Positions 32,187-40,147 of a stretch of 64,000 nucleotides of DNA are shown in pieces. The notes beneath the pieces are model-generated. The model worked only from the letters and a program-made list of their open reading frames with translations. It did no database searches and was not told the DNA's origin. The DNA comes from RGIG5579 sp045543495 (lineage in GTDB: Bacteria; Bacillota; Clostridia; Oscillospirales; SIG627). The stretch covers positions 40,700-104,699 of the forward strand of contig JAZQMO010000019.1 of NCBI GenBank assembly GCA_045543495.1, in the 5' to 3' direction. The stretch's first letter is position 1. Each line of letters opens with the position of its first letter. Position numbers and translations under genes: made by a program.

Positions 32187-33302
32187 ATGGCCTACGACGA
32201 ATATCAAAAGATCCCTTCCATTCTGCGCCGCTTCGGCGTGGAATTTAATTCCTATAAGGTAGAGACCTTCCACAGCGGTCACATCAATTCCACCTACAAG
32301 GTGGATGTCCGCTCCGGAGGAAAGAGCGCAAGCTTCGTTCTGCAAAGGATCAATACCTATGTATTCCCCGATCCCGTGGGAATTATGAAGAATATTGAGC
32401 TTGTGACGGGCCACATCCGAGGAAAGCTTCTTGCGGATGGGGTAGATCCTGCGGGGAGAGTGCTGGAATTCCTCCGTCGGGAGGACGGCACCAATTATTT
32501 CTTTGAGGATGCAAGCAACTTCTGGCGGGCCTACCGCTACATTCCCAACTCCATCACCTACGATCAGGCGGAGGATCCTCAGATCCTGCGGAGCGCGGGT
32601 CACGCCTTCGGCCTCTTTCAGAAGCAGCTTTGCGATTTTCCCATGGCGGAGCTTCTGGATACCGTGCCCGATTTTCACAATACCCCCGTCAGAATGAAGA
32701 ATTTTCTTTCTGCCTGCGAGCGGGATGAGGCGGGAAGGCGCTGTGAGATCGAACAGGAGATCGCTCTTCTTTCGGAGAACGAGCCTCTTTGGTCGAAATT
32801 GGAGCGGGACCGAAGAGAAGGAAGGCTTCCTCTCCGTGTCACCCATAACGATACCAAGTACAACAATGTCCTCATTGACCGTGACAGCGGCGAGGCCATT
32901 TGCGTCATTGATCTGGATACCGTGACCCCCGGCCTTTGCGCCTACGATTTCGGAGATGCCGTTCGCTTTTCCGCCAATCTTGCCGCAGAGGACGAGCCGG
33001 ATCTTCGCAAGGTGGGGCTCAATCTTGAGCTTTACCGTGCCTTTGCGGAGGGCTTCATTTCCGTTTGCCGTGATTTTTGCGGGGAGGCGGAATTGGAAAG
33101 TCTGGCGCTCGGTGCCGTCACCATGAGCTTTGAATTGGCGGCCCGCTTTTTGGAGGATTATCTCAATTCGGATCGGTATTTTAAGATTCATCATCCTTTG
33201 CACAATCTGGAGCGTGGCAGAAGCCAGCTTTCCTTGGCGCTGGATATGAAGGATAAATTGGAACAAATGCAGGAGATCAACCGCAGTATCGCCAAGGCGT
33301 AG
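32187..33302 (+). CDS. APH-family sugar kinase, N-acetylhexosamine 1-kinase-like
   Basis: A 371-aa protein with the aminoglycoside-phosphotransferase fold. The nucleotide loop is FHSGHINSTYKV, the catalytic Asp lies in RVTHNDTKYNNVLID, and the metal-binding Asp in CVIDLDTVTPGLCAYDFGDA. This combination matches NahK-type anomeric kinases that make GlcNAc-1-P or GalNAc-1-P. SD AAGGAG precedes it, with ATG 32187 used. It sits just ahead of the cps control module, which could use activated hexosamines. The substrate is inferred from family resemblance. Confidence 0.78.
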   Translation: MAYDEYQKIPSILRRFGVEFNSYKVETFHSGHINSTYKVDVRSGGKSASFVLQRINTYVFPDPVGIMKNIELVTGHIRGKLLADGVDPAGRVLEFLRREDGTNYFFEDASNFWRAYRYIPNSITYDQAEDPQILRSAGHAFGLFQKQLCDFPMAELLDTVPDFHNTPVRMKNFLSACERDEAGRRCEIEQEIALLSENEPLWSKLERDRREGRLPLRVTHNDTKYNNVLIDRDSGEAICVIDLDTVTPGLCAYDFGDAVRFSANLAAEDEPDLRKVGLNLELYRAFAEGFISVCRDFCGEAELESLALGAVTMSFELAARFLEDYLNSDRYFKIHHPLHNLERGRSQLSLALDMKDKLEQMQEINRSIAKA

Positions 33303-33339
33303 AGCGCACTTCTGTTTGAGAGAAAGGACAACGAAAAAA

Positions 33340-34029
33340 GTGGAAATTTCATTGAAAAACCTCTTCGATTGGATCATGAAGAGCATTGTGTTCGTGCTGG
33401 TGATCACCCTGGTGTTCTGCTCGGGCGCATTCGTTTTGACCAAGTATTTTATGCAGCCCACCTATACCACCAGCGTAAAGTTTTACGCCAGCGGATCGGA
33501 AAACAGCCTGCAGGCTTTGCAGAGCGCACAGTCCGTTGCTCCTCAGTACATTGAATTTTTGAATGTAAACGAGTTTTATGAGAGCGTTTCCCAGGATCTG
33601 AAGGCCGATGTGGGCGTGGAGCTTTCTCCCAAGGAGATCGCCGCCACCGTGGGCTTTTCTGCCGTGATTCAGGAGACCAGCTCCTTCTTCGTATCGGTCA
33701 GCACGGCCGATGCCAACCTGTCCTACAACATCGCCCTTTCCATTGCGGAAATGGCGCCCTTGCAGATTCAGAATTTCCAGAACGTAGGCGCACTGGAGGT
33801 ATTGAGTAACCCCGTGATGCCCACCGCTCCCTCCTCGCCCAACGTGTTGACCAACACCTTTATCGGCCTGTTTTTGGGCTTCGTTCTGGCATCGGCCATC
33901 GTGGTGCTCCGTGAGGTGCTGGACAATCGCATCAAAACCGCCGACGAGATTACAGCCCTGTTCGGTCTCCCTGTGTTCGGCGTAGTACCTGATTTCTCCG
34001 CAGGGGAGAAGAAAGGGGCGCAGAAATGA
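33340..34029 (+). CDS. Wzz/CpsC-like polysaccharide chain-length regulator
   Basis: A ~229-aa membrane protein with two helices at the ends (FVLVITLVFCSGAFVLTKYF and TNTFIGLFLGFVLASAIVVL) around an extracellular domain, ending in a short cytoplasmic tail: the Wzz/CpsC layout. The proline-rich TAPSSPN before the second helix is typical. CpsC activates the tyrosine kinase CpsD, encoded next with an ATGA overlap. GTG 33340 is preferred (AGAAAGGA upstream); TTG 33316 is possible. Confidence 0.82.
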   Translation: MEISLKNLFDWIMKSIVFVLVITLVFCSGAFVLTKYFMQPTYTTSVKFYASGSENSLQALQSAQSVAPQYIEFLNVNEFYESVSQDLKADVGVELSPKEIAATVGFSAVIQETSSFFVSVSTADANLSYNIALSIAEMAPLQIQNFQNVGALEVLSNPVMPTAPSSPNVLTNTFIGLFLGFVLASAIVVLREVLDNRIKTADEITALFGLPVFGVVPDFSAGEKKGAQK

Positions 34030-34808
34030 AAAAGAGTCAGTACGGCTACGGCTACGGAAACGAAGCCGGCGGCACCCTTTACGCCGCAAAGGAAGCCTAT
34101 CGCACCATAAGAACCAATCTGATGTTCTCCGTGGCAAATCCCGGATGTAAGACCATCGTATTTTCCAGCTCCATTCAGGGTGAGGGCAAAACCACCTCCT
34201 CTGCCAATGTAGCCTTTTCCATTGCCAGAAGCAACAAAAAGGTGCTTTTGATGGATCTGGACCTTCGTAACCCCCACATTCACCGCTTGGTGAAAAAGCC
34301 CAATGCCCCCGGCCTGACCAATCTTCTCAGCGGCTTTAATACTCTGGAGGATGTGGTCCACAAGGAGATCTTCCCCAATCTGGATGTGATCTGCGCCGGC
34401 ACCATTTCCCCCAATCCTGCGGAAATGATCGCCAGCGAGGGAATGGCAAATCTTTTGGCTAAAATGAAGAAATCCTACGATTTCATCATTTTGGATACAC
34501 CCCCCATCAATCTGGTATCCGATGCATTGAATCTGGTTCAGCATTCCGACGGTGTGGTACTGGTGGTTCGTCCCCGTTATACCGCCCGCAAGGAGGTGCA
34601 GAGTGCCATTGATCAGATCCGCTTTGTGGATGGAAAGATCCTGGGCGTGATCGCCAACGGCGTGCAGGATGAGAAGCGTGGCTACGGCAGATACGGCCGC
34701 TATGGCCGCTACGGCAGATACGGCCGTTACGGCAGCTACGGTCAGTACGGCACCGATGCCGCTCCCGCACCGGAAAAGAAGGAAGAAGATTCCGAAGAGG
34801 AAGAATAA
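34026..34808 (+). CDS. CpsD/CapB family tyrosine-protein kinase
   Basis: BY-kinase controlling capsule or exopolysaccharide export. Walker A is SIQGEGKTTSSANVA, Walker A' VLLMDLDLRNP and Walker B FIILDTPP. The C-terminus carries a strikingly regular Tyr-Gly-Arg repeat with eight tyrosines (about residues 219-241) before an acidic tail; the N-terminus also has YGYGYG. These tyrosines are the expected autophosphorylation cluster. Partner genes are CpsC upstream and the CpsB phosphatase downstream. Confidence 0.92.
   Translation: MKKSQYGYGYGNEAGGTLYAAKEAYRTIRTNLMFSVANPGCKTIVFSSSIQGEGKTTSSANVAFSIARSNKKVLLMDLDLRNPHIHRLVKKPNAPGLTNLLSGFNTLEDVVHKEIFPNLDVICAGTISPNPAEMIASEGMANLLAKMKKSYDFIILDTPPINLVSDALNLVQHSDGVVLVVRPRYTARKEVQSAIDQIRFVDGKILGVIANGVQDEKRGYGRYGRYGRYGRYGRYGSYGQYGTDAAPAPEKKEEDSEEEE
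34678..34752 (+). repeat. In-gene tandem repeat encoding the (YGR)n tyrosine tail
   Basis: About eight imperfect 9-base units of the type TACGGCAGA/TATGGCCGC in frame within the CpsD-like gene. The units differ mainly at third codon positions, so the repeat is kept at protein level. Slippage could change the tyrosine number. Confidence 0.8.
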
Positions 34809-34811
34809 GCC

Positions 34812-35513
34812 ATGCAGACCGACATCCATTCCCACATTCTTTGCGGGATCGATGACGGAGCCCACAAGCCTGAGGTGACCCGCAGTGCCCTTGCCGCCCT
34901 TTCCCGTGAAGGGGTGACCCATTTGGCGCTGACCCCTCACTATTATCCCTCCCGCAAGCCGATGCACCGTTTTTTGGCTCGCAGGGAAGACTCATACAGG
35001 GCTCTTCTCAAAATGCCCGAAGCAAAACAGTTTCATCTTTCTTTGGGTGCAGAGGTTTATTTCACCGAGCCCCTGTTTAATTACGATGATTTGAAGCCCC
35101 TTTGCTATACCGGCACCAATCTGATGCTGACGGAATTGGAATACGGCGATCTGTATACCTCCTCCACCCGCAGAAGACTGACCCGCCTTGTGGAGGATTA
35201 CGGGATCACCCCCGTTTTGGCTCATATCGATCGGTATTCCTTTCTGACCCGTGATCCCGAGATCCTGTTGGAGCTGCGGGATGTAGGGTGCTTGTTTCAA
35301 ACCAATCTTGTCTCTTGGTCCAAATTCTTTTTAAGAGGCCGCCTTGCCCGCCTTGCCCGTATGGGGCTTGTGGATTTCTTCGGAGAGGATGTTCACGGGG
35401 AGGTCATTTGCGGGAAGGACCGCAAGGATCTTCTTTGCCGAATCCGCCAAAAGGCGCCTGATCTGATCCCCTTGGCCAATGAAAGGGCCAAGAAAAAAAT
35501 CTTTCTTACCTGA
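34812..35513 (+). CDS. CpsB/CapC family tyrosine-protein phosphatase (PHP fold)
   Basis: A Mn-dependent phosphatase that dephosphorylates CpsD. The 233-aa PHP-type product opens with MQTDIHSHILCGIDDGA (metal motif DxHxH..DDG), then LTPHYYPSR, LGAEVYFTEP, PVLAHIDRY and a final FGEDVHG. Most relatives end with SDAH; here EDVHG holds the last metal histidine, a conservative change. The gene starts 3 bases after the kinase stop, completing a CpsC-CpsD-CpsB set. Confidence 0.9.
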   Translation: MQTDIHSHILCGIDDGAHKPEVTRSALAALSREGVTHLALTPHYYPSRKPMHRFLARREDSYRALLKMPEAKQFHLSLGAEVYFTEPLFNYDDLKPLCYTGTNLMLTELEYGDLYTSSTRRRLTRLVEDYGITPVLAHIDRYSFLTRDPEILLELRDVGCLFQTNLVSWSKFFLRGRLARLARMGLVDFFGEDVHGEVICGKDRKDLLCRIRQKAPDLIPLANERAKKKIFLT

Positions 35514-35586
35514 ATGGTACGCCACCGGGAAAAGACGGTGTCGTTTCCAGATAAATTTACGTAAATTTTTTTAGGAGGTACCCATC

Positions 35587-36135
35587 ATGAAAAAGCTTAT
35601 GGCTCTTGTTCTTGCTCTGGTGCTCGTGGTTTCCCTGATTCCTATGAGCGTTAGCGCCAGAACCCTCACCGCTGAGGAAAAGGCATTGTTTGATGAGCTG
35701 AGAGCACACATCGCAGTAGCAGACGGCGAGTTCTATCTGCCCGCAGATGTTGTAACTCAGGGCGAAAACTATGTTGCTTCCTTGGCAGCCGCTCTGACCC
35801 CCGCGCAGATCACCGAGATCCGTGCACAGGTTACTGCTGCTATCGCTGCCGTAAAGGCAGAGAACACCGGTGAAGTGTCCAAGTGGTCCGAAAAGACCAA
35901 GTCTGAGATCCTTGCTAAGATTGATGCCGCTGCAAAGGTTGTTGGCTGTACTGCAGTTGCCGACGCTAAGGGCGGAATCGAAGTAAAGGATGCTGCCGGT
36001 AAGACCATCGTTACCAATGATCAATTGGTAAAGAAGACCGGCTTCGGCGCCGAGAGCATGATCGTTGTTGGTCTGAGCACCATCACCGTTCTGTGCGCTG
36101 TTGCTTTCGTTTCCAAGAAGGTTGAACTTTTCTAA
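35587..36135 (+). CDS. Secreted surface protein, likely substrate of the adjacent sortase
   Basis: A 182-aa protein. The Sec signal peptide (MKKLMALVLALVLVVSLIPM, cleavage after SVSA) is followed by an Ala/Glu/Lys-rich helical mature domain with no Cys before the end region. The C-terminus has QLVKKTGFGAES, a hydrophobic helix and KKVELF: the shape of a sorting signal with a non-LPxTG motif (KKTG). The next gene, 12 bases on, is a class D sortase. SD TAGGAGG. The mature domain matches no family I know. Confidence 0.75.
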   Translation: MKKLMALVLALVLVVSLIPMSVSARTLTAEEKALFDELRAHIAVADGEFYLPADVVTQGENYVASLAAALTPAQITEIRAQVTAAIAAVKAENTGEVSKWSEKTKSEILAKIDAAAKVVGCTAVADAKGGIEVKDAAGKTIVTNDQLVKKTGFGAESMIVVGLSTITVLCAVAFVSKKVELF

Positions 36136-36147
36136 GGCCGTCAGGAA

Positions 36148-36816
36148 ATGCAAAAGCACCATAAAGTGGTAAAATCAGTGGCGGTAGCAATATCGCCACT
36201 GATTTTATCGTTAGGCGTCATTTTTTTGTTGTACCTTCTATTGGGAAACACACTTTCCCCCTTCTTTTCCGCTGTCAATTTGCTTTTGTTTGATGAAAGC
36301 ACGCCTGTCAGCGAGGGGTATGAAAACGTATTTGAGGGCTATCAGGAGCGAGGCGAGAGTGGCCTTGTGGTAGACGGGAACGATATCGTGTATCCCTCCC
36401 GCGGCGACCTGTATGCCAATTTGAAGATCGAGCGGATCGGAATGGATACCAATGTGTTCTATGACGATTCGGACGAAGCCCTGTCCCGTGGTGGGGTCGG
36501 GCAGTATTACGGGAGCCGTATCCCGGGCTACGGCACCCCCATTCTCATCTGCGGCCACAACAACGGGGTCTTTAACGCCCTGCAGCACGTGACGGTGGGG
36601 GATGTGGTGAAGATCACCACCAATTACGGCATTTATGAATACAAGGTGCGGGAAATTGCCATTAAAAAGGCATCGGATGAAAGTGCCGTGAACCTGCAAA
36701 AAGAGGAAGAGGAACTGATCCTTTATACCTGCTACCCCTTTTATATGCTCGGCATCACAAACGACCGCTACTTTGTATATGCAGATAAGATCTCCGGTCC
36801 GGAGGTCCTTCATTAG
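36148..36816 (+). CDS. Class D sortase
   Basis: A 222-aa membrane-anchored transpeptidase with an N-terminal helix (residues ~9-33). Catalytic His is in ILICGHNNGVF, Cys in LYTCYPF and Arg in ITNDRYFVYA; the TLYTCYPF-like motif points to class D/E rather than A or B. It lies directly after a small secreted protein with a sorting-signal-like tail. It is separate from the class B enzyme at 22.6 kb, so at least two sortase pathways are present. Confidence 0.9.
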   Translation: MQKHHKVVKSVAVAISPLILSLGVIFLLYLLLGNTLSPFFSAVNLLLFDESTPVSEGYENVFEGYQERGESGLVVDGNDIVYPSRGDLYANLKIERIGMDTNVFYDDSDEALSRGGVGQYYGSRIPGYGTPILICGHNNGVFNALQHVTVGDVVKITTNYGIYEYKVREIAIKKASDESAVNLQKEEEELILYTCYPFYMLGITNDRYFVYADKISGPEVLH

Positions 36817-36825
36817 GAGCTTGTT

Positions 36826-37761
36826 ATGGTAAAAAATACGGTGCGGTGGGTCGCCACCGCCATTCTCCTTGTTTTTTGTGCTACCTCGCTGTGCATCGTT
36901 TCTCTAATCAATAGCATCCAAAAGCCCGCCTCCCCCGAGGGGATCCTGTCGGCCTTGGAGGAAACGGGGTATCTGGAGGGAATGAAGCAAAGCCTTGGAG
37001 AGGATTGCAAGAGCCTCTGCCTGACCGGCGGAATTCCCGAGGAGCTCATTGCCGATTTCGTGGAGGAGCAGGTGGTGGAGAGCGTGGCCTATTTTCCCAT
37101 TCATCAAATGATGGGAACGGCTGAGACCAAGGCGGTGGATTACGATGCCATGAAAGCCTCCCTGACGGAGAAGATCACCTCCTTTGCCGCCTCCCTTCGG
37201 GAAAGCGGTCAAATGCCCCTTTCCGACGAGGAATGGGAGGAAATGAAAAAAGGCTTCCCCGAAACCGCCTCCTATTTCGTGGAGGAGATCCGCACCTCGG
37301 TGCAGCTCAGCGGGGTGTATTCCGTCCTCGGTTCTGCCCTCGGCCTTGTGGAGCGGGTGAGACCCTATCTTTTTTGGGGAGCCCTGTTTGTATTGGGATT
37401 TTCCCTTGTTCTTTTGATGAAAATTTGGAAGAAAAGGGTACTTTTGTGCTTCTATACCGCTTTTGCCTCTGCAGGCTTTTTGATGCTCGTTCCCTCGTGG
37501 TGGGTGTATCGGGTGGATTTTGTTTCCCGTTTGGGTCTTGAGCCTGAGTATCTGAAACGTCTGGTGCGCTATGAGGTCATGGAGGTTATGAGGGCGCTGA
37601 TGCGCCGGGGCGGCTCTCTTCTTGCCGCAGGGCTGGTGCTTGGCGCCGTGTCGCTTGTTCTTTCCTTTTGGGAGAAAAAGAAGAGGGGTCTCCAAGGGGA
37701 AGAAAAAGCAGAAGAAAAAACGGAAGAAAGATCGGAAGAAGGAAAGGAATCGAAGGAATGA
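36826..37761 (+). CDS. Membrane protein of unknown function
   Basis: A 311-aa protein with one N-terminal helix (residues ~7-27), an extracytoplasmic acidic domain of about 140 residues, then three helices and a Lys/Glu-rich cytoplasmic tail. No family is recognised. It starts 9 bases after the sortase gene and overlaps the next gene by ATGA, so it belongs to the sortase operon. It could be an accessory factor for surface assembly, but nothing in the sequence proves it. Confidence 0.7.
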   Translation: MVKNTVRWVATAILLVFCATSLCIVSLINSIQKPASPEGILSALEETGYLEGMKQSLGEDCKSLCLTGGIPEELIADFVEEQVVESVAYFPIHQMMGTAETKAVDYDAMKASLTEKITSFAASLRESGQMPLSDEEWEEMKKGFPETASYFVEEIRTSVQLSGVYSVLGSALGLVERVRPYLFWGALFVLGFSLVLLMKIWKKRVLLCFYTAFASAGFLMLVPSWWVYRVDFVSRLGLEPEYLKRLVRYEVMEVMRALMRRGGSLLAAGLVLGAVSLVLSFWEKKKRGLQGEEKAEEKTEERSEEGKESKE

Positions 37762-38261
37762 TTCGGGAATATAAGGAGAAAAAGCCTGTCATTGCAGAGG
37801 ATGTATTTTTGGCAGAAAACTGCGCTGTCATCGGGGATGTGATCATTGGGGAGCAGGCAAGTATTTGGTACGGCGCCGTTCTCCGTGGAGACGAGGGCCC
37901 CATTGAGATCGGAAAAGGCTCCAATGTGCAGGATAACGCCACCGTTCACACCGGCCACGGCTTTTCCGTGAAGATCGGAGAGAATGTGACCGTGGGACAC
38001 AATGCGGTGATCCACGGCTGTCAGGTGGGAGACGGCACCATTGTGGGAATGGGCGCCGTGGTGCTGGACGGAGCCAAGATCGGCAAGGGCTGTATGATCG
38101 CCGCAGGAGCGCTTGTGAAGGCGGGTGAGGTGATCCCCGACGGCTCCCTTTGCGTGGGAATTCCCGCCAAGATCGTTCGTGAAATGGACGAGGCGGCTCG
38201 GGAGGGCCTTGCGGAAAACGCCAAAATGTACGTTTCTTTAGGGAAGGATTATAAGGGATAA
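37758..38261 (+). CDS. Gamma carbonic anhydrase family protein
   Basis: A 167-aa left-handed beta-helix protein with hexapeptide repeats ([LIV]GxxxxI: IIGEQASI, KIGENVTV, QVGDGTIV, KIGKGCMI). Metal ligands would be the His in TVHTGHG and in VGHNAVIHG, as in YrdA/CaiE-type members. Whether it hydrates CO2 is uncertain, as many relatives are inactive in assays. The start is ATG 37758, overlapping the previous stop. Confidence 0.9.
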   Translation: MIREYKEKKPVIAEDVFLAENCAVIGDVIIGEQASIWYGAVLRGDEGPIEIGKGSNVQDNATVHTGHGFSVKIGENVTVGHNAVIHGCQVGDGTIVGMGAVVLDGAKIGKGCMIAAGALVKAGEVIPDGSLCVGIPAKIVREMDEAAREGLAENAKMYVSLGKDYKG

Positions 38262-38262
38262 T

Positions 38263-39078
38263 ATGCTCATTTGTCCGAAATGCGCCCTGCCTCTTTCCGA
38301 GGGGGAAAGAAGTGCCGCTTGCCGAGCGGGGCACAGCTTTGACCGTGCCCGTCAAGGGTATTGGAATCTCCTGATGGATTCTGCCCAAAGGGGCCACGGG
38401 GACGATGCGGCTATGCTCCGTGCCCGCCGAGTCTTTTTGGAGCGGGGGCATTATGAGCCCCTGGCTTCTCTTTTATCCCAAACCGTTGCCTCCCTTCTGC
38501 CCCACGGCGAGAGCCTGTTGGATTCGGGCTGCGGGGAAGGGTACTATACCCAAAGGGTAATGAGTCATCTTTGGGAAAGCGGCAAAGGGGCGGAGCTGTT
38601 TGCCTTTGATATTGCCAAGGATGCGGTGAAAATGACCGCAAGCCGTATGGGAGGAAAGGGGCACTTTTTCGTAGCCAGCACCTTTCATATCCCCATTGAA
38701 ACAGAAAGCATCGCAGTGGCCATGAGCCTGTTCAGCCCGTACAGCGAGGCGGAATTTTTGCGGGTCCTTCGCCCCGGCGGGTATCTGATCCGTGCCGTGG
38801 CGCTGGAAAAGCACCTGTTTTCCTTAAAGGAGGCGGTGTATGAAAGCCCCACCTTAAACCAAGGAAAAGCCAAGGTGGGAGAGGGCTTTGCCATTCTGTC
38901 GGAACAGCGCCTGACCTATCCCTTGCTTCTGAAGTCGCAGGAGGAGATCCGAAGCCTTTTTGATATGACCCCCTACGCTCACAAAACAAGCCCCGAGGAC
39001 AGAAAAAAGCTGGAAAAGCTGGAGAAATTGGAAACGGAAGCGGATTTTGGCCTGATCGTGATGCAAAAGAGATCTTAA
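38263..39078 (+). CDS. RlmA-type 23S rRNA (guanine-N1) methyltransferase
   Basis: A 271-aa SAM-dependent enzyme. The N-terminal zinc finger (CPKCALPL and CRAGHSFDRARQGYWNLL) is the RlmA signature. The SAM site LLDSGCGEGYYTQRV follows, with FDIAKDAV and SLFSPYSEAEFLRVLRPGG further on. Members methylate G745 or G748 of 23S rRNA and can affect macrolide response. It begins one base after the carbonic anhydrase stop. Confidence 0.88.
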   Translation: MLICPKCALPLSEGERSAACRAGHSFDRARQGYWNLLMDSAQRGHGDDAAMLRARRVFLERGHYEPLASLLSQTVASLLPHGESLLDSGCGEGYYTQRVMSHLWESGKGAELFAFDIAKDAVKMTASRMGGKGHFFVASTFHIPIETESIAVAMSLFSPYSEAEFLRVLRPGGYLIRAVALEKHLFSLKEAVYESPTLNQGKAKVGEGFAILSEQRLTYPLLLKSQEEIRSLFDMTPYAHKTSPEDRKKLEKLEKLETEADFGLIVMQKRS

Positions 39079-39103
39079 AGTTACGGGGAATCAAAAAAAT
39101 CTC

Positions 39104-39132
39104 TTGCAAATCCCAAGAAATTGGGATATACT
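39104..39132 (+). promoter_or_regulatory. Promoter of the LCP-like gene with a palindrome in the spacer
   Basis: TTGCAA (39104-39109), a 17-base spacer and TATACT (39127-39132). The spacer holds TCCCAA-GAAA-TTGGGA (39111-39126), a plausible repressor site. Confidence 0.7.
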
Positions 39133-39159
39133 AAAAAAAGAAATGAAAAAGGAGGAAGG

Positions 39160-40092
39160 ATGATGAAGCAATCCTTGCGTGATTATGTGATCACTCTGTG
39201 TCTTGCATTGGTGATCTTTGCCGTTGTCGCCTTCTTTTTGATTCGTGCAGGCGAGGGCCTTATGGGCGATGTGGTTCACAAGATCGGCTCGGAAAAGGAA
39301 GAGGTGACCGAAACCCTGGAAACCCCGAGCACACAGGAAAGCACGCCTGCGGGCGCCACTCCTCAGCCGGAGAAGGTGCCGGATACGATGGCAACCTTCC
39401 TTCTGATGGGTCTGGATCACAGCGAAAAAAATGCCGATGCCATTTTTTTGGTTTGCATCAACGCCACCCAAAAGCAGGCGCAGGTGGTTCTGATCCCCTC
39501 CAACACCATTGTGACCGAAGGGGCTAAGCACTATAAATTGGGCGAGCTTTACGGCACCAAGAGCCCCAATTTCTATAAGGAATTTGTCTTTCAGCAAACG
39601 GGCGTGATGCCCGATTACTACGGGGCCATGACCATGTCGGGCCTTGCCAACCTCATTGATTTTCTCGGTGGTATTCAGTATAAGGTTCCTCAGAATATGT
39701 ATTATTTTGATCCCACCCAAAATCTAAAGATCAACCTGAAGGCAGGCACTCAGACTCTTACGGGCGATCAGGCGGTGCAGCTCGTGGCCTTCCGTGGCTA
39801 TCCCAACGGAAACGCGACCCGTGAGGAAACGCAGATCGGCTTTGCCCGTGTGTTCTGTCAGAGCTTTCTGACCCCCGAAAATCTGGCCCGTGCCAAGTCC
39901 ATTTTGTATAACGTGATCTATCACGTGGATACGGATTTTGAAGAGATGGATCTGAATACCTTGGGTGAGGTGATCTTCAATTTCACGGGCTACGCACAGA
40001 ATTTCAGTCGGATTCCCGGCAGCTCCACCAAGGACGGATATTATAACATCGGCTCCTCCAATGCGAAGGCCATGTTGCAGATCTATCAGTAA
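39160..40092 (+). CDS. LytR-CpsA-Psr (LCP)-like protein with altered active-site residues
   Basis: LCP enzymes transfer lipid-linked polymers to peptidoglycan. This 310-aa protein has an N-terminal membrane helix (residues ~10-30), a Thr/Glu-rich linker and an LCP-like domain: TFLLMGLDHSEKNADAIFLV, QVVLIPSNTIV, LIDFLGGIQYKVPQNMYYFD, LKAGTQTLTGDQAVQLVAFRG. Canonical enzymes have RxD and IPRDT; here they read KNAD and IPSNT, losing the pyrophosphate-binding Arg and an Asp. It may be a non-catalytic or divergent member. ATG 39160 lies behind AAAGGAGG. Confidence 0.78.
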   Translation: MMKQSLRDYVITLCLALVIFAVVAFFLIRAGEGLMGDVVHKIGSEKEEVTETLETPSTQESTPAGATPQPEKVPDTMATFLLMGLDHSEKNADAIFLVCINATQKQAQVVLIPSNTIVTEGAKHYKLGELYGTKSPNFYKEFVFQQTGVMPDYYGAMTMSGLANLIDFLGGIQYKVPQNMYYFDPTQNLKINLKAGTQTLTGDQAVQLVAFRGYPNGNATREETQIGFARVFCQSFLTPENLARAKSILYNVIYHVDTDFEEMDLNTLGEVIFNFTGYAQNFSRIPGSSTKDGYYNIGSSNAKAMLQIYQ

Positions 40093-40097
40093 AATAA

Positions 40098-40127
40098 AAA
40101 AAGGAGGCGAAAACCTCCTTTTTCTTT
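40098..40127 (+). terminator. Intrinsic terminator after the LCP-like gene
   Basis: AAAAAAAGGAGG and CCTCCTTTTT pair around CGAAAA, followed by T-rich sequence. Confidence 0.85.
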
Positions 40128-40147
40128 TCAAAAGGGAAAGGAAATAT

